NCBI GenBank assembly: GCA_030144725.1
Contig: JASKMD010000031.1
Location: 6,378,808 to 6,442,807 of the forward strand
Origin: Haematococcus lacustris
Taxonomy: Eukaryota; Chlorophyta; Chlorophyceae; Chlamydomonadales; Haematococcaceae
DNA length: 64,000 bases
Reading direction: 5' to 3'
In this document: piece by piece, positions 49,636 to 59,574 of the stretch
Layout: every line of letters starts with the position of its first letter
Position numbering within the stretch: position 1 is the stretch's first letter
The notes under the pieces: model-generated
Databases searched by the model: none
What the model was told of the DNA's origin: nothing
Seen by the model: only the letters and a program-made list of their open reading frames with translations
Program-made: the position numbers and the translations under genes

Positions 49636-51693
49636 ATGTGTGGAGTGCACCCACCCCAGGGTAGAGACGATGGGTTCATGGCTACGTGTGACAATAGCCA
49701 AATGAATGACTGTAAGATGCCCATGCTGTTCTCTTGTGCACAACCAGCCGCCCCCGCCCGACCGACCGATCTTCCTTTTGTGTATGAAGGCAGCCTCGGT
49801 GGAAAGCGGTGCACTGTCATGATTGACACAGGAGCATTGTTCAACCTTATCAGTGAAAAGTGGTTGGCCAATGTAAGGAAGACTGACAAGAGTGGCCATT
49901 CTAAGAGCAGTGTCCGTGTGTCCATCTCCCGGCTAACCCAACCAACAGTGGCCCAAGGCATCCAAGGAGAGCTGGTGCACATGAGTGAGGAAGCCACTGG
50001 TGCGCTCTCGATAAACAAAGTGAAGTCGGTGCTAATAGCAAAGGTGGTGCCTGCCATGTTGGGAAAGATCGACGTGGTGCTAGGTAAGCCGTGGCAAGAG
50101 GCCCATGATGCCAAGCTCATGGTGCGGCAGGGCTGTTGTGACATGCGTGGTGAGGATGGAAGGCGGCACAAACTGTTCGCCATGCAATCCAGTCATGCCG
50201 GTGGAACAGTGGCGGCCTTGGTAGAGGAACATCCTGACCCGCCACTGCTGAGCGCGAAGCAAGCAGCCCGAGCCTTAAGGCTGGGATGTATGAGCTGGCT
50301 GCTGCTAGTCCAACCAGCAGAGCGAGATGACGCGGAAGGGTGGTGCACAGGCTCCCTCTTATCCGTGGTTAGCGGCGCCAGCAGTGCGTCACCTGGCCTA
50401 GTCCCCAATGAAGTGATGACAACACTGCTGAAGAGCCATGCTGAGGTGCTTGAAGAGATCCCAGCAGGGCTGCCGCCAAAGCGGGGTGTGGGGCACACCA
50501 TCCCGCTTGAGCCTGAAACACAGCCGCAGTGGGCGCGCATGTATCGCCTAAGCCAACGCGAGGTCGAAGAGATGAAGAAACAAGTGGCTGCGTTGCAAGC
50601 TAAAGGCTGGATTGAACCGAGTACGTCGCCCTGGGGGTCCCCTGTCCTGTTTGTGGAGAAGAAGGACAAGTCCCTTAGAATGTGCATTGACTACAGGGCA
50701 CTCAACAAACGTACGGTGCGCGACCGCTACCCACTGCCGCGTATTGATGACCTGTTGGATCAGGTCCGGGGGAAAAGGGTGTTCAGCTCCCTTGACCTGC
50801 AGTCTGGCTACCACCAGATCAGGATCACCCCCGAAGACGTGCCTAAGACGGCCTTCCTCACGCCTATGGGGCAGTTTCAGTACAAGGTCCTGTGCTTCGG
50901 GCTGTGCAATGCCCCTGCAACCTTTCAGAAAACCATGAACAGGATCTTCGAGCCCCTGATAAAGGCTGGTGCTGTCCTGGTGTACATTGATGACATATTG
51001 GTGATGAGTGAGACCCCTGAGGAGCATGTGCAACACCTGTCTCAAGTCCTAGAGCTGATGAAAACCCACAAGCTGTTTGCCAAGTTGAGCAAGTGTGAGT
51101 TTAATCGCCCTGAGCTGAGTTTCCTGGGCCACATTGTGGGCAGGAATGGAGTGGCTGTGGACCCTGCCAAAGTGAAGGCAGTAGCTGAGTGGCCAGAGCC
51201 CCAGAGCCTTAAAGATTTGCAAGCGTTTCTGGGTCTGGCTAACTTCTTCCGCCGCTTCATAAGAGACTTCAGTTCTGTGGCAGCTCCTTTGACGGACCTG
51301 ACTAGACAGGATGAGAAAGCACCTAAAGGGGTACAGCATGATGCACGGGTGCGACGGGCGTTTGTGGAGGATGCTCGGGTGCGAGATGCCTTCCACGCCC
51401 TAAAAGCAGCCCTGAGCTCTGCCCCTGTCTTGGCTCTGCCTGACTTCACCAAGCCCTTCACGGTGTGGACTGATGCTTCCCTACTGGGCACAGGTGGTGT
51501 GTTGATGCAAGACGGCCGTGTGGTGGCGTTCACAAGCAAGAAGCTCACGCCAGCCCAGGTCAGATACACAACAGACGAGCAAGAGCTCCTGGCCATTGTG
51601 AGGGCCTTGCAGGAATGGCGATGCTATCTAGATGGGGCAGCGGGTGTGACAATCGTAACTGATCATAACCCCCTTGTGTACCTGGCCTCTTAG
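49636..51693 (+). CDS. Chromovirus Pol, first part: protease, RT, RNase H (to a premature stop)
   Basis: Same frame as Gag, 12 nt after its TAG. An aspartic protease (MIDTGALFNLIS) leads to a Ty3-type RT (GWIEPSTSPWGSPVLFVEKK, CIDYRALNK, SLDLQSGYHQI, VLVYIDDILVMS). RNase H follows (VWTDASLLGTGGVL, TTDEQELLAIV, VTDHNPLVYL). The TAG at 51691-51693 falls just after LVYLAS where the family continues into the sequence found at 51694 (NLSRRMARW). This looks like a nonsense mutation rather than a true end. Confidence 0.93.
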   Translation: MCGVHPPQGRDDGFMATCDNSQMNDCKMPMLFSCAQPAAPARPTDLPFVYEGSLGGKRCTVMIDTGALFNLISEKWLANVRKTDKSGHSKSSVRVSISRLTQPTVAQGIQGELVHMSEEATGALSINKVKSVLIAKVVPAMLGKIDVVLGKPWQEAHDAKLMVRQGCCDMRGEDGRRHKLFAMQSSHAGGTVAALVEEHPDPPLLSAKQAARALRLGCMSWLLLVQPAERDDAEGWCTGSLLSVVSGASSASPGLVPNEVMTTLLKSHAEVLEEIPAGLPPKRGVGHTIPLEPETQPQWARMYRLSQREVEEMKKQVAALQAKGWIEPSTSPWGSPVLFVEKKDKSLRMCIDYRALNKRTVRDRYPLPRIDDLLDQVRGKRVFSSLDLQSGYHQIRITPEDVPKTAFLTPMGQFQYKVLCFGLCNAPATFQKTMNRIFEPLIKAGAVLVYIDDILVMSETPEEHVQHLSQVLELMKTHKLFAKLSKCEFNRPELSFLGHIVGRNGVAVDPAKVKAVAEWPEPQSLKDLQAFLGLANFFRRFIRDFSSVAAPLTDLTRQDEKAPKGVQHDARVRRAFVEDARVRDAFHALKAALSSAPVLALPDFTKPFTVWTDASLLGTGGVLMQDGRVVAFTSKKLTPAQVRYTTDEQELLAIVRALQEWRCYLDGAAGVTIVTDHNPLVYLAS

Positions 51694-52858
51694 CAAAACC
51701 TATCCCGACGCATGGCGCGGTGGGTTGAGCTCATGTCAAGGTTCAAGTATGAGATCATGCACAAGCCTGGCGCTGTGAATGTAGCTGACCCCATCAGCCG
51801 AAGCCCAATGCTCCTGCAACAGGAAACCACCAAGGACAGTGACGAGGAAGCTGATATGGTGGGTGCTGTAGTGCTGCGGCCAGAGGGCCTATTGCTTGCA
51901 GTGACGCGACAGCAAGCCAGGCAGACTCGGCAGCCCCCTCCGGCCCAACAGCCACCAGAACAACGTGAGCGATGCTCCGCCCAGCACCCCGGAGAGCGGC
52001 CGGCTGTAGCTGAGCGTACCGGTGGACCGGTGCGTCCTGGTGGGGGGGAAATCCCTCGGCCAACAAGCCCAAGTGCGACACCCGTCGAGCTGGATGAAAC
52101 AATGCGGGAAAGTGAAGTGCAAGTCGCAAGGGCTCCAGGCGGCTCGCTGCATGACTTCCTCATTGAGGGCTACAGCTGCGACCCCTTGTTCCAGTCGGGC
52201 AAGGTGGAAGGCAGGCTGACACGCAGTGAGCAAGGCCGATGGTTCATAGGAGACAAGGTGTGGGTACCTCGAAGCCCCCTGGTCAAGCAAGCGGTGCTAG
52301 AGCAGTGCCATGATGATGCTTTCGCTGGCCATGTGGGTATCACCAAAACAAAGAAGCTGGTCTCTCGACATTTCTACTGGCCAGGCTGGGATAAGGATGT
52401 GGTGGACTATGTGCGGCAGTGCGACGCATGCCAAAGAAACAAACCCAGCTGCTTGCTCAAGGCTGGCAAACTGCAGCCTCTGTGTATCCCAGGGAAACGG
52501 TGGGAACATGTGAGCATGGACATGATTGTGAAGCTGCCAGCCAGTGGCGAGGAGAAGTATGACTCGATCCTAGCGTTTGTCGACCGACTGAGTAAGATGG
52601 TGCATCTGGTGCCAACACACGAATCTATCAACAGTGAGAAGTTTGCAAGACTGTTTAAGAACAATGTGATAAGGCTGCATGGCAAACCCGTCTCCGTGTT
52701 GAGTGATCGGGGAGCTATCTTCAACAGTGAGAATTGGCGTGAGATTTGCCGGTTGCTGGGGGTAAGGATTGCCATGAGCTCAGCCTATCATCCCCAATCC
52801 GACGGACAGACTGAAAGGATGAACCGGGTTGTGGAGGAGATGTTGCGGGCCTACATCA
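51694..52858 (+). pseudogene. Chromovirus Pol, second part: end of RNase H and integrase core (cut)
   Basis: Same frame as the upstream part. The RNase H end (MSRFKYEIMHKPGAVNVADP) leads to the integrase HHCC finger (HDDAFAGHVG, YVRQCDACQRNK). The DDE core follows (MDMIVKLPASG, LSDRGAIFNS, HPQSDGQTERMN). The frame is broken at 52858 by the inner element and resumes in phase at 57655. Confidence 0.92.
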
Positions 52859-53134
52859 TGTAACGGCGAGCCTCGAGCGACACCGTTCCCCTTTGCCCGC
52901 GACACCTGTGTACTGCCTATGGCGGGCGCAGGTGGGCGCATTACTTTTACCGAGTGAGTAGGGCAGGTTAAAGCCTAGCAGCTCTGCTGTGAGGACAACT
53001 GGTTCGATTCCAGGGGGCCCCGTTCTAAGCCCTAGCCCTCTCACGAGGTTCGCTGTAACTCCTCTCCATGACAGTTTCTTCGCAGTCACACGCTAGACGA
53101 TCGCTCGGCTTATAGCGTGGTTCAGCACGTTACA
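52859..53134 (+). repeat. 5' LTR of inner element
   Basis: Contains CTGGTTCGATTCCAG (52999-53013), a T-arm-like hairpin with a perfect B-box GGTTCGATTCC. Two bases past the LTR is TGGTTTCCGACCA (53137-53149), the same putative primer site as the outer chromovirus. Confidence 0.92.
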
Positions 53135-53190
53135 GATGGTTTCCGACCAGACTAGCGTCTGACTGCAAGCCTGTCCCTCAGCCCTCGGTT

Positions 53191-55141
53191 ATGGTTCGCT
53201 ATCAACGCATCCGCTACATACCGACTGTTGAGGACTACCACAATTCGATGGTACATCAGATTCCTCTGAACCAGAACGGGCCGACTTTACCCCCAGGAGT
53301 CCAGCCTCTGCCTGCGCCTCCGCCCCCGGAGGACCACATTGGCGCAATGCCCGGATCTGTGGTAATTGATGCCAACGGGGTTGTCCTGCAAATGGGTCCT
53401 CCTGTTCCTCGCTCTGCGCGGATTCCAGGTGGCGCTCCTGGCGAAGCTCCTCCTGCTGGGGATCCTCCCGTTGCCACGGAGCCTGCCCCTGGTCAGGATC
53501 TCGCTCCTGAGGAAGGAGCAGGGCTCGCCCCTGAGTTCCTCCCTGGCGGTGCAGTCAACGCACCTGCCACCAATCTTGGTGTCTCCCCGGCCACCAATCT
53601 TGGTGATGCCTCTGTCCACATTCCTGGTGTTTTCCCCGCGACCAATCCTGGTCCTTCCCTGTCGCCAGATCCTGGTGCTCCTGGGCCGTCCCGTCTGCGG
53701 ATTAGGCGCCAGACCCCGTCGCCAGACCCCGATCCCTCTGAGTATGATGAGGAAGAAGAGGACGACCCTGAGCCAACGAGGGTGGACCAGCTGGAACAGC
53801 GCAACCGTGAGCTAGTGGCTGCTCTGGCGCAGCGTAATGCTGCTCTTTCGTCTGTGCAACAGCGCCTGGATACCCTGGAAGGCAACGTTGCTGCGGCTCA
53901 AAACACGGTAAGAGGTCCTAGTCCTCTGACTGCAGCCCGACCGATGTCATTTGCCAGTCCTGGTACTTTGAGGCCTACTGCAAACTTTACACAGCCTGTT
54001 CAGGTTGATGTTGCAGCATCTGCTCGTGCTGCACAACGTATATCAGCTTTTAGAGCTGCTGGTTATGCTGGTGGACATGCTATTACAGATACAAGAGGCC
54101 CTCGTATGCCTTCTACTTATCCTGCTAATGGTGCTGTCCCCAGTACAGGTGGTCCTAACAGGTCCCCTACTAATCCTGGTGCATATACGCCGCGTCTTAA
54201 TGACTACCGTACTCCCTATAATGCCGGTGCAGTACTTCACACTGATGTGGCTCAAAGGATTGATGCTGATTTCCCTTTGGCTGATCGTGCATATCCTGTG
54301 TATCATGGTGACCTGCCTGCTCCATCTCAACTGTTTGGTGGGCCTAGAGGGAGAGAATCCACTCCCACTAGGCATGGTGAGAGTCCTTTTGGACCTGTCT
54401 TGTCACGTGGGTACAATGGCTTTCAAGCTAATCCCCCTCGACAGACCACCCGTGCTGCCAGTGACCCTGGTGTAGCCACACCTAAACTGTATGATGAGCA
54501 TGGTAGGCCAGTTCAGGTTCCTCACTGGTACACTGACATGCACATGAAAGCACATGCTGATCCTAACCTGCCACCTGGCTTCGCAGCCCCTCACTCCTCT
54601 GCTTTTGCTGGAGTACCTATGATGTATATGCCTAATTATAATCAGCATCCATCTTACAAGAAAGGGTTACCCCCTCCTGATAAATGGTCTGATAATAGCG
54701 TTGCATCTGGCCGTCGTGCCGTCACATTTCTAGAGGACTATGAGCTGTACTGCTCCTTGCAAGGGTTTGACCCTGCTGCCCTCTTCCCCTCGTACCTAAC
54801 CGGTCGAGCAAGGGACTTGTGGTTTCAATCCATAAGAGACACATGTGCAATCACCAATGGGGCTTACCCTACCTGGTCTGTTCTTAAGGAACAATTTATA
54901 CAATATACTGGTGAAGATCTATTTAAAGATATTGATTCGGCTCGTCAGAAGCTGCTATCTGGACATAACCTGTCCATGAAACCTGGTACTTCCTTACAGT
55001 CATATGTCACTGATTTCAGGAATACCTTTATTTTAGCTGGTACCATGTGCATGGACAATGCTATGATGGTATCCGCATTCATGCGTGGCCTAGCAGCTGA
55101 CCTTCGCACCCCAGTTACCAAGGACCTTCTGGCCTTGACTA
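53191..55141 (+). pseudogene. Inner element Gag, 5' part
   Basis: About 650 codons from ATG 53191. A Pro/Ala/Gly-rich N-terminus leads to an acidic patch, a short coiled coil (VDQLEQRNRELVAALAQRN) and the Gag core (KWSDNSVASGRRAVTFLEDY, YLTGRARDLWFQSI, SLQSYVTDFRNTFILAG). The coding sequence stops being Gag-like at 55141, where the DNA transposon begins; the rest is at 56270-56788. Confidence 0.9.
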
Positions 55142-56268
55142 CCGTACTATCTCTTTTGATTCGCGAGGCCCCGAAAAATAAAATTAAATACTCTTTCCCG
55201 ACCCAAAAAAAAGATTGTTTATTTCTTCCCGATGCAAAAAATGCTGCAAAACACAGTTCTGAGGATGTGGGTGTGCTTATAAATATTTCAGGCTGCCATA
55301 CCTTGCATACCATGTCAATCCTCCATGGTTCTAGCACTTCTTGGACATGTCACCATGTCAAGCTACCCGGTCACCTAGTCAAAGCCAGTATGCAAGGGTA
55401 GTGTCACCGTGCACCAAGTCACCAAATCTTGACTTTGCACTAGATAGGGCACTGAACCTCCCCCATGAAGTCATGGTGCTCCTGTGGCTGCTTGCAGTGC
55501 CGGCATACCTCTGCATCCTCCTCTGAACACTCAAACTTGCGTGCCCTTGCAGTCACCCATGCCGCAGCTTTGGCCAAGGCGAAGACCCCAGCAGCTGACT
55601 CGGTGCGGCCAGCCACCCCGGCTGCTGACCTGGTGCGGCCAGCCACACCGGCTGCTGCCCTAGCCTGGCCAACCACCCCAACAGCTGACATCTTGCAGCC
55701 AGCCACCCCGGCTGCTAACTTGCTAACTACCCACTCCTCGTTGTTGGCACTGCCATCTTCGCTGCTGCTGTTGTCGCCGCTGCTGTTGCTGGCGCTGCTA
55801 GTGTTAGCGCTGTGCTTGTGCTGTTGGTGGCTTAGGCTTGTTCCTAGAGCCCAATGGCCTGCCACGTTTGCGAATGGTTGGACCATCTACCGTTGCTGCA
55901 GCTGGCTTGACTGAAGGCTTGGCTGTTGGCATCGCTCTTGTGATGGCAGACCACTGCTGAGCTGCCACCATCAGCTCGACGGCTGTCATGGACTGAACAT
56001 CGATCCCTGCCACCTGCTCTGTAAGCAAGGGGGAACCCTTCGATGGAGCATTTCATCGTGCTGGTCAACCTGGCGTTGCAAATTTTCGGCTGCGTCGTTG
56101 GCACTGATGCCACGGACCACAAAGCGGTCCATCGCATCGATATTTATGCAGGTCAAACAATTGTTTGACCACTTCGCGATTCAGTCAAAAATCACATTGT
56201 TTACTCGTTCGCGATTTCGCGAGGCCAAAAAAACGATTCGCGGACGCGAATCAAAAGAGAGAGTACGG
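55142..56268. mobile_element. 1127-bp DNA transposon with TA duplication (Tc1/mariner-like by ends only)
   Basis: Terminal inverted repeats of 24 bp, 23 matching, begin CCGTACT at both ends (55142-55165 and, inverted, 56245-56268). TA is duplicated at 55140-55141 and 56269-56270. Taking out the element plus one TA restores the Gag frame exactly (LALT then NPTLDDVIK). The ends are AT-rich, and a perfect 20-bp palindrome centred on CAATTG lies at 56153-56172. No transposase domain was recognised, so it is non-autonomous. Tc1/mariner is inferred only from the TA duplication. Confidence 0.85.
55440..56137 (-). pseudogene. AT-hook-containing coding remnant inside the DNA transposon
   Basis: Leftward frames give MDRFVVRGISANDAAENLQ, then MTAVELMVAAQQWSAI and an AT-hook KRGRPLGSRNKPK. 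In another frame there are five roughly 30-bp repeats (AAGVAGRTRS-type) and CRHCKQPQEHHDF. Parts are in different frames, so it is either spliced or broken. An AT-hook binds AT-rich DNA. It could be a captured host gene piece or a decayed element protein. Confidence 0.4.
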
Positions 56269-56269
56269 T

Positions 56270-56788
56270 AATCCTACTCTTGATGATGTTATTAAAATGT
56301 CTATTCAAAACCATAAGGCCATCGTCGCCTGTGCTGGCAATGCCATGCCTCCTCCCCCTCCCAAAAAGACTGCCCCTTCTGTTCCACAGGTAGCGGCCTT
56401 GCGCCGTGAGGTTGGTGGCCCATCGAGGCCCGGCCCATCTGCTCCTGCGCCCACTGATCACGGTGGCCAGAGCAGTGCGCCCACCACCAACTGCCTATGG
56501 TGTGGCCTGGACGGCCACTGGGTGCCCGACTGCCCAAAGAAGGCAGCTGGCCTGACACCTGAGCAAGCCCAGCGTGAGCTGGGCACCTCGACTCTGGTCA
56601 GGAAGCTAAAAGAAGCCATTGCAGCTAAAAAAGCAGCTAAGAGGCCTGCCTCAGGCAGTGGCAAGAAAGGTGGCGGCAACAGCAGGGATGGTGGGGGCAA
56701 CAGCAAGCGTGGCAGGCCTGGCCCTGGTTCTGGCCCTGGTCCTGGTGGCCCTGGTCCCAGCTCAGGCCCTGCTAAGGCCAGCAAATAG
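56270..56788 (+). pseudogene. Inner element Gag, 3' part with zinc knuckle
   Basis: Continues the Gag after the DNA transposon: NPTLDDVIKMSIQNHKA, a Pro-rich stretch, a CCHC-like knuckle CLWCGLDGHWVPDC, a Lys/Ala segment and a Gly/Pro/Arg tail ending at TAG 56786-56788. Confidence 0.88.
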
Positions 56789-57143
56789 GAACCTGCCCAG
56801 ACAGTAAGCCAAAACTGTTCTGGTGTACAGAAGTTTGATGCTGCCACTGTGCCTGCTGCCCTGATCTGTGGATCTGCAGCTGACGGTGGTTCTTTGCATT
56901 TCTCTTTTAAAGGCACTGTCGATGGCCATCATGCCTCCTCCTGTGGAATGGATGGATGAGACTCCTGTGTATTATGTTGAGCGTCTGCTTGACCACAGAT
57001 ACGTCCGTGCAGGAAAGGCTGGGGAGTTCCTGGTCCAGTGGGAAGGCTATGACGCCTCCTTCAATACCTGGGAGCCACGAGCCAACCTGACTGGCTGTGA
57101 CAAGCTTCTGGCTGAGTACAATGCCATCCACTGTCTCAAGTGA
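56789..57143 (+). CDS. Protease start fused to chromodomain remnant
   Basis: After Gag, one frame reads ICGSAADGGSLHFSFKGTV, like the beginning of a Ty3-type protease. Near 56930 the sequence jumps to a chromodomain in another frame (VEWMDETPVYYVERLLDHRY, FLVQWEGYDASFNTWEP), ending at TGA 57143. This junction is the deletion that removed PR-RT-RH-IN. The chromodomain of chromoviruses directs integration to marked chromatin. With no integrase left, its separate retention is notable. Confidence 0.75.
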
Positions 57144-57373
57144 AGACCCAGCCTGATTAGTGTTCCTGCTACGGTGCTGTGGTGTGCTATGGGTTGTGCT
57201 GTGTGTGTGAGCAGCCTTCTGGCTGGATGGTTGCATTCTTGCACCTGAGCTATCATGCTCCTGGCTATCATGTGTGTTAACCAATCATGGTTCACACTAG
57301 CCCAAACAAGCAGTATTGGCTGCGAGTCCTTGGATCTCCTTGGGCGGAACGGACCTCTTCTGGGGGGGGTGAA

Positions 57374-57649
57374 TGTAACGGCGAGCCTCGAGCGACACCG
57401 TTCCCCTTTGCCCGCGACACCTGTGTACTGCCTATGGCGGGCGCAGGTGGGCGCATTACTTTTACCGAGTGAGTAGGGCAGGTTAAAGCCTAGCAGCTCT
57501 GCTGTGAGGACAACTGGTTCGATTCCAGGGGGCCCCGTTCTAAGCCCTAGCCCTCTCACGAGGTTCGCTGTAACTCCTCTCCATGACAGTTTCTTCGCAG
57601 TCACACGCTAGACGATCGCTCGGCTTATAACGTGGTTCAGCACGTTACA
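57374..57649 (+). repeat. 3' LTR of inner element
   Basis: Near-identical to the 5' LTR. It is preceded by the purine tract TGGGGGGGGTGAA. The B-box-like GGTTCGATTCC is at 57516-57526. Confidence 0.92.
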
Positions 57650-57654
57650 CATCA

Positions 57655-58385
57655 GCCCCGACCAATCTGACAGGGTTGAGCATTTGGACATGGTAGAGTT
57701 TGCCAATAACAACTCATGGCAAGAGTCGGTGCAGAACACACCATTCTTCTTGAACTATGGTGAGCACCCCCTGGTTCCTGCTGTTGAGGGGTTGCCTCGC
57801 AAAGGGCCGAGGGCCCATGAGTTCGTGCAAGGCATCATGCAGGCTGTGAAAAACGCAAGAAAGTGCTGGGCTGAAGCGCAACAGAAAATGAAAGCAAGAG
57901 AAGATGGTAAAAGAAGAACTGCTAAGTACGAGCCAGATGCCCTGGTCATGCTGTCCACACAAAACATGAGAAGCAAAAGTGGGGAGGCAGGGGTGCGTAA
58001 TCTGAAGCCGCGCTACGTTGGACCTTTCAGAGTGGTCAACATGGTGGGAGAGGTGGCTGTCAAGTTGCAGTTGCCACACCAATGGCACATGCACAACGTG
58101 TTCCACGTGTCCCTGGTCAAGCCCTACATTGGCGATGCTGTGCCTAACTTGGTAGCGCCGCCTCCAGACAGATGGGAAGACGGGCTCCCGGTGTATGAAG
58201 TCGAGAAGCTGATGGACCACAAGATGACTGCTGGAGTCAAGCCGCAACTCGAGTTTCTGGTCAAGTGGGTCGGCTATGACTCCACGCACAACACTTGGGA
58301 ACCTATGGAGAATTTGGAAGGCAGCGGTACTTTGGTGCAGGAGTACGCTGCTGCGCGGGGGTTGCACATCCCACAGAAAATCTAA
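57655..58385 (+). pseudogene. Chromovirus Pol, third part: integrase C-terminus and chromodomain
   Basis: Resumes the outer integrase in phase after the inner element (VEFANNNSWQES, NTPFFLNYGEHP). It continues with the GPF/Y module (LKPRYVGPFRVV, HNVFHVSLVKPY) and a chromodomain (VYEVEKLMDHKM, FLVKWVGYDSTHNTWEP), ending at TAA 58385. Confidence 0.92.
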
Positions 58386-58519
58386 AATATATGGTCATGG
58401 ATTCTTTGGCACCTAGCGCTAGCGAGTAGGCGCGAGTGACGGTACACTTGTGTATCTGAGCGGGGCAGACATTGTGTCAACTGAGGACAGTTGGGGCCTG
58501 ACGCCTGGTGGGGGGGAAA

Positions 58520-58741
58520 TGTTACGGTGCAAGGCACGAACGCTTCCCATGCCATGTAATGGTAACCCTGCGCTCGCGATCGGTCCAAGAGTGTGACGAC
58601 GACCAATGACCGGTGTCAAACGCTGGGTTCGACTCCCAGGCGGACGTCCTGTGCTAGCACGCGCAGCTCTAACGAATCTCTGCCCTCGTCCGTTGCATTG
58701 GTCTAGTCACTCCGCGAGAATAGAGAAGTGCCACCGCAACA
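58520..58741 (+). repeat. 3' LTR of chromovirus
   Basis: 222 bp, including the 8 bp that are missing from the 5' LTR. The B-box-like GGTTCGACTCC is at 58626-58636. Confidence 0.93.
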
Positions 58742-58947
58742 GTGTGGCCGGCTGGCTTTGATTCGTTGGTCTGTTGCGGATGGGGTGTGTGTCTCGTTGA
58801 GGGTGGAGGGCAGTGGCAGTGCTAGCCAGCCATCCTTGGGGGTTGCCTTTGGTGACGAGTTGTTGTCCTGCTGCATTCTAGATGACGTAGACGTGGAGGT
58901 TGGCGTGCTTGCCTGGCTTGGAGCATCTGGTCTTGGTGGGGGGTAGC
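58742..58947 (-). mobile_element. Dualen-like fragment, continuation after the chromovirus
   Basis: Matches 17955-18153 of the 13.7-kb element and continues the fragment at 46734-47567 across the GTGTG duplication. Its right end shows a local duplication of AGCATCTGGTCTTGGTGGGG (58921-58940 and 58947-58966). Confidence 0.88.
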
Positions 58948-59099
58948 ATCTGGTCTTGGTGGGGAGGGCCGCCGAGCCTCAGCCTTTGACCTTTTTGACC
59001 TGATTTATTTTGGGATGGATTTCTTACATCATCAGCTACCAACCGGCTGAATTTCAGCCCATTTGGACAAGGTCGGCCAAAGCGCAGGGAGAAACGCAG

Positions 59100-59420
59100 G
59101 GACTAATTTGTAGGAGTGCTGGGCGGCCCGTGGCGTTCACGCAGGGACGGATGCAGGGATGGAGGGGGGGGTGCAGGGACGAACGCAGGGATGGAAGGGG
59201 GGGTGCAGGGATGGACGCAGGGATGACTTGGGGGCGCAGGGACAAATGCAGGGACGTGTGCAGGGATGGATGCAGGGACGACGGGCGCAGGGACGAGTGA
59301 AGGGATGAGCGCAGGGACGAGTGCATGGATTATGGGCGCAGGGACGAGTGCAGTGATGAGCGCAGGGACGAGTGCAGGGATAAACGCAGGGACGAGTGCA
59401 GGGATTATGGGCGCAGGCAC
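59100..59420. repeat. GCAGGGA-based minisatellite
   Basis: Repeats of GCAGGGATGGA, GCAGGGACGA and GTGCAGGGA, with 10-12 bp spacing and occasional longer units. Confidence 0.85.
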
Positions 59421-59574
59421 TCGCGCCGATTAAGGCCGGAAGTCGCCTACGTCATTTCTTCCCGGGAGGCATACTGCAGATAGCCCCATGAAAGGCCGAC
59501 TCATCGCCGTTGTAATCGTTGAAAAACTCAAAGTTGCTGCGATGTTATAACTATTTGAAAAGTTACCTAACCCT

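Larger units (their letters stand above)
52859..57649 (+). mobile_element. Non-autonomous chromovirus derivative (gag + chromodomain)
   Basis: LTRs at 52859-53134 and 57374-57649 are both 276 bp, TG...CA, with one visible difference (TATAGCG versus TATAACG). The target-site duplication CATCA lies at 52854-52858 and 57650-57654. It encodes a Gag, then only the first few residues of a protease and a chromodomain; RT, RNase H and integrase are missing. It must have been moved by enzymes of a relative. A DNA transposon interrupts its gag. Confidence 0.93.
47568..58741 (+). mobile_element. Ty3/gypsy chromovirus, interrupted by a second element
   Basis: LTRs at 47568-47781 (214 bp) and 58520-58741 (222 bp), TG...CA. 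They differ by an 8-bp indel after TGCAAGGC and one base. The target-site duplication GTGTG lies at 47563-47567 and 58742-58746. Gag, PR-RT-RH-IN and a chromodomain are in Ty3/gypsy order. A G-rich plus-strand primer tract precedes the 3' LTR (GGTGGGGGGGAAA). The integrase is split at 52858 by another LTR element that duplicated CATCA. A TAG inside RNase H is a second defect. Confidence 0.95.
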
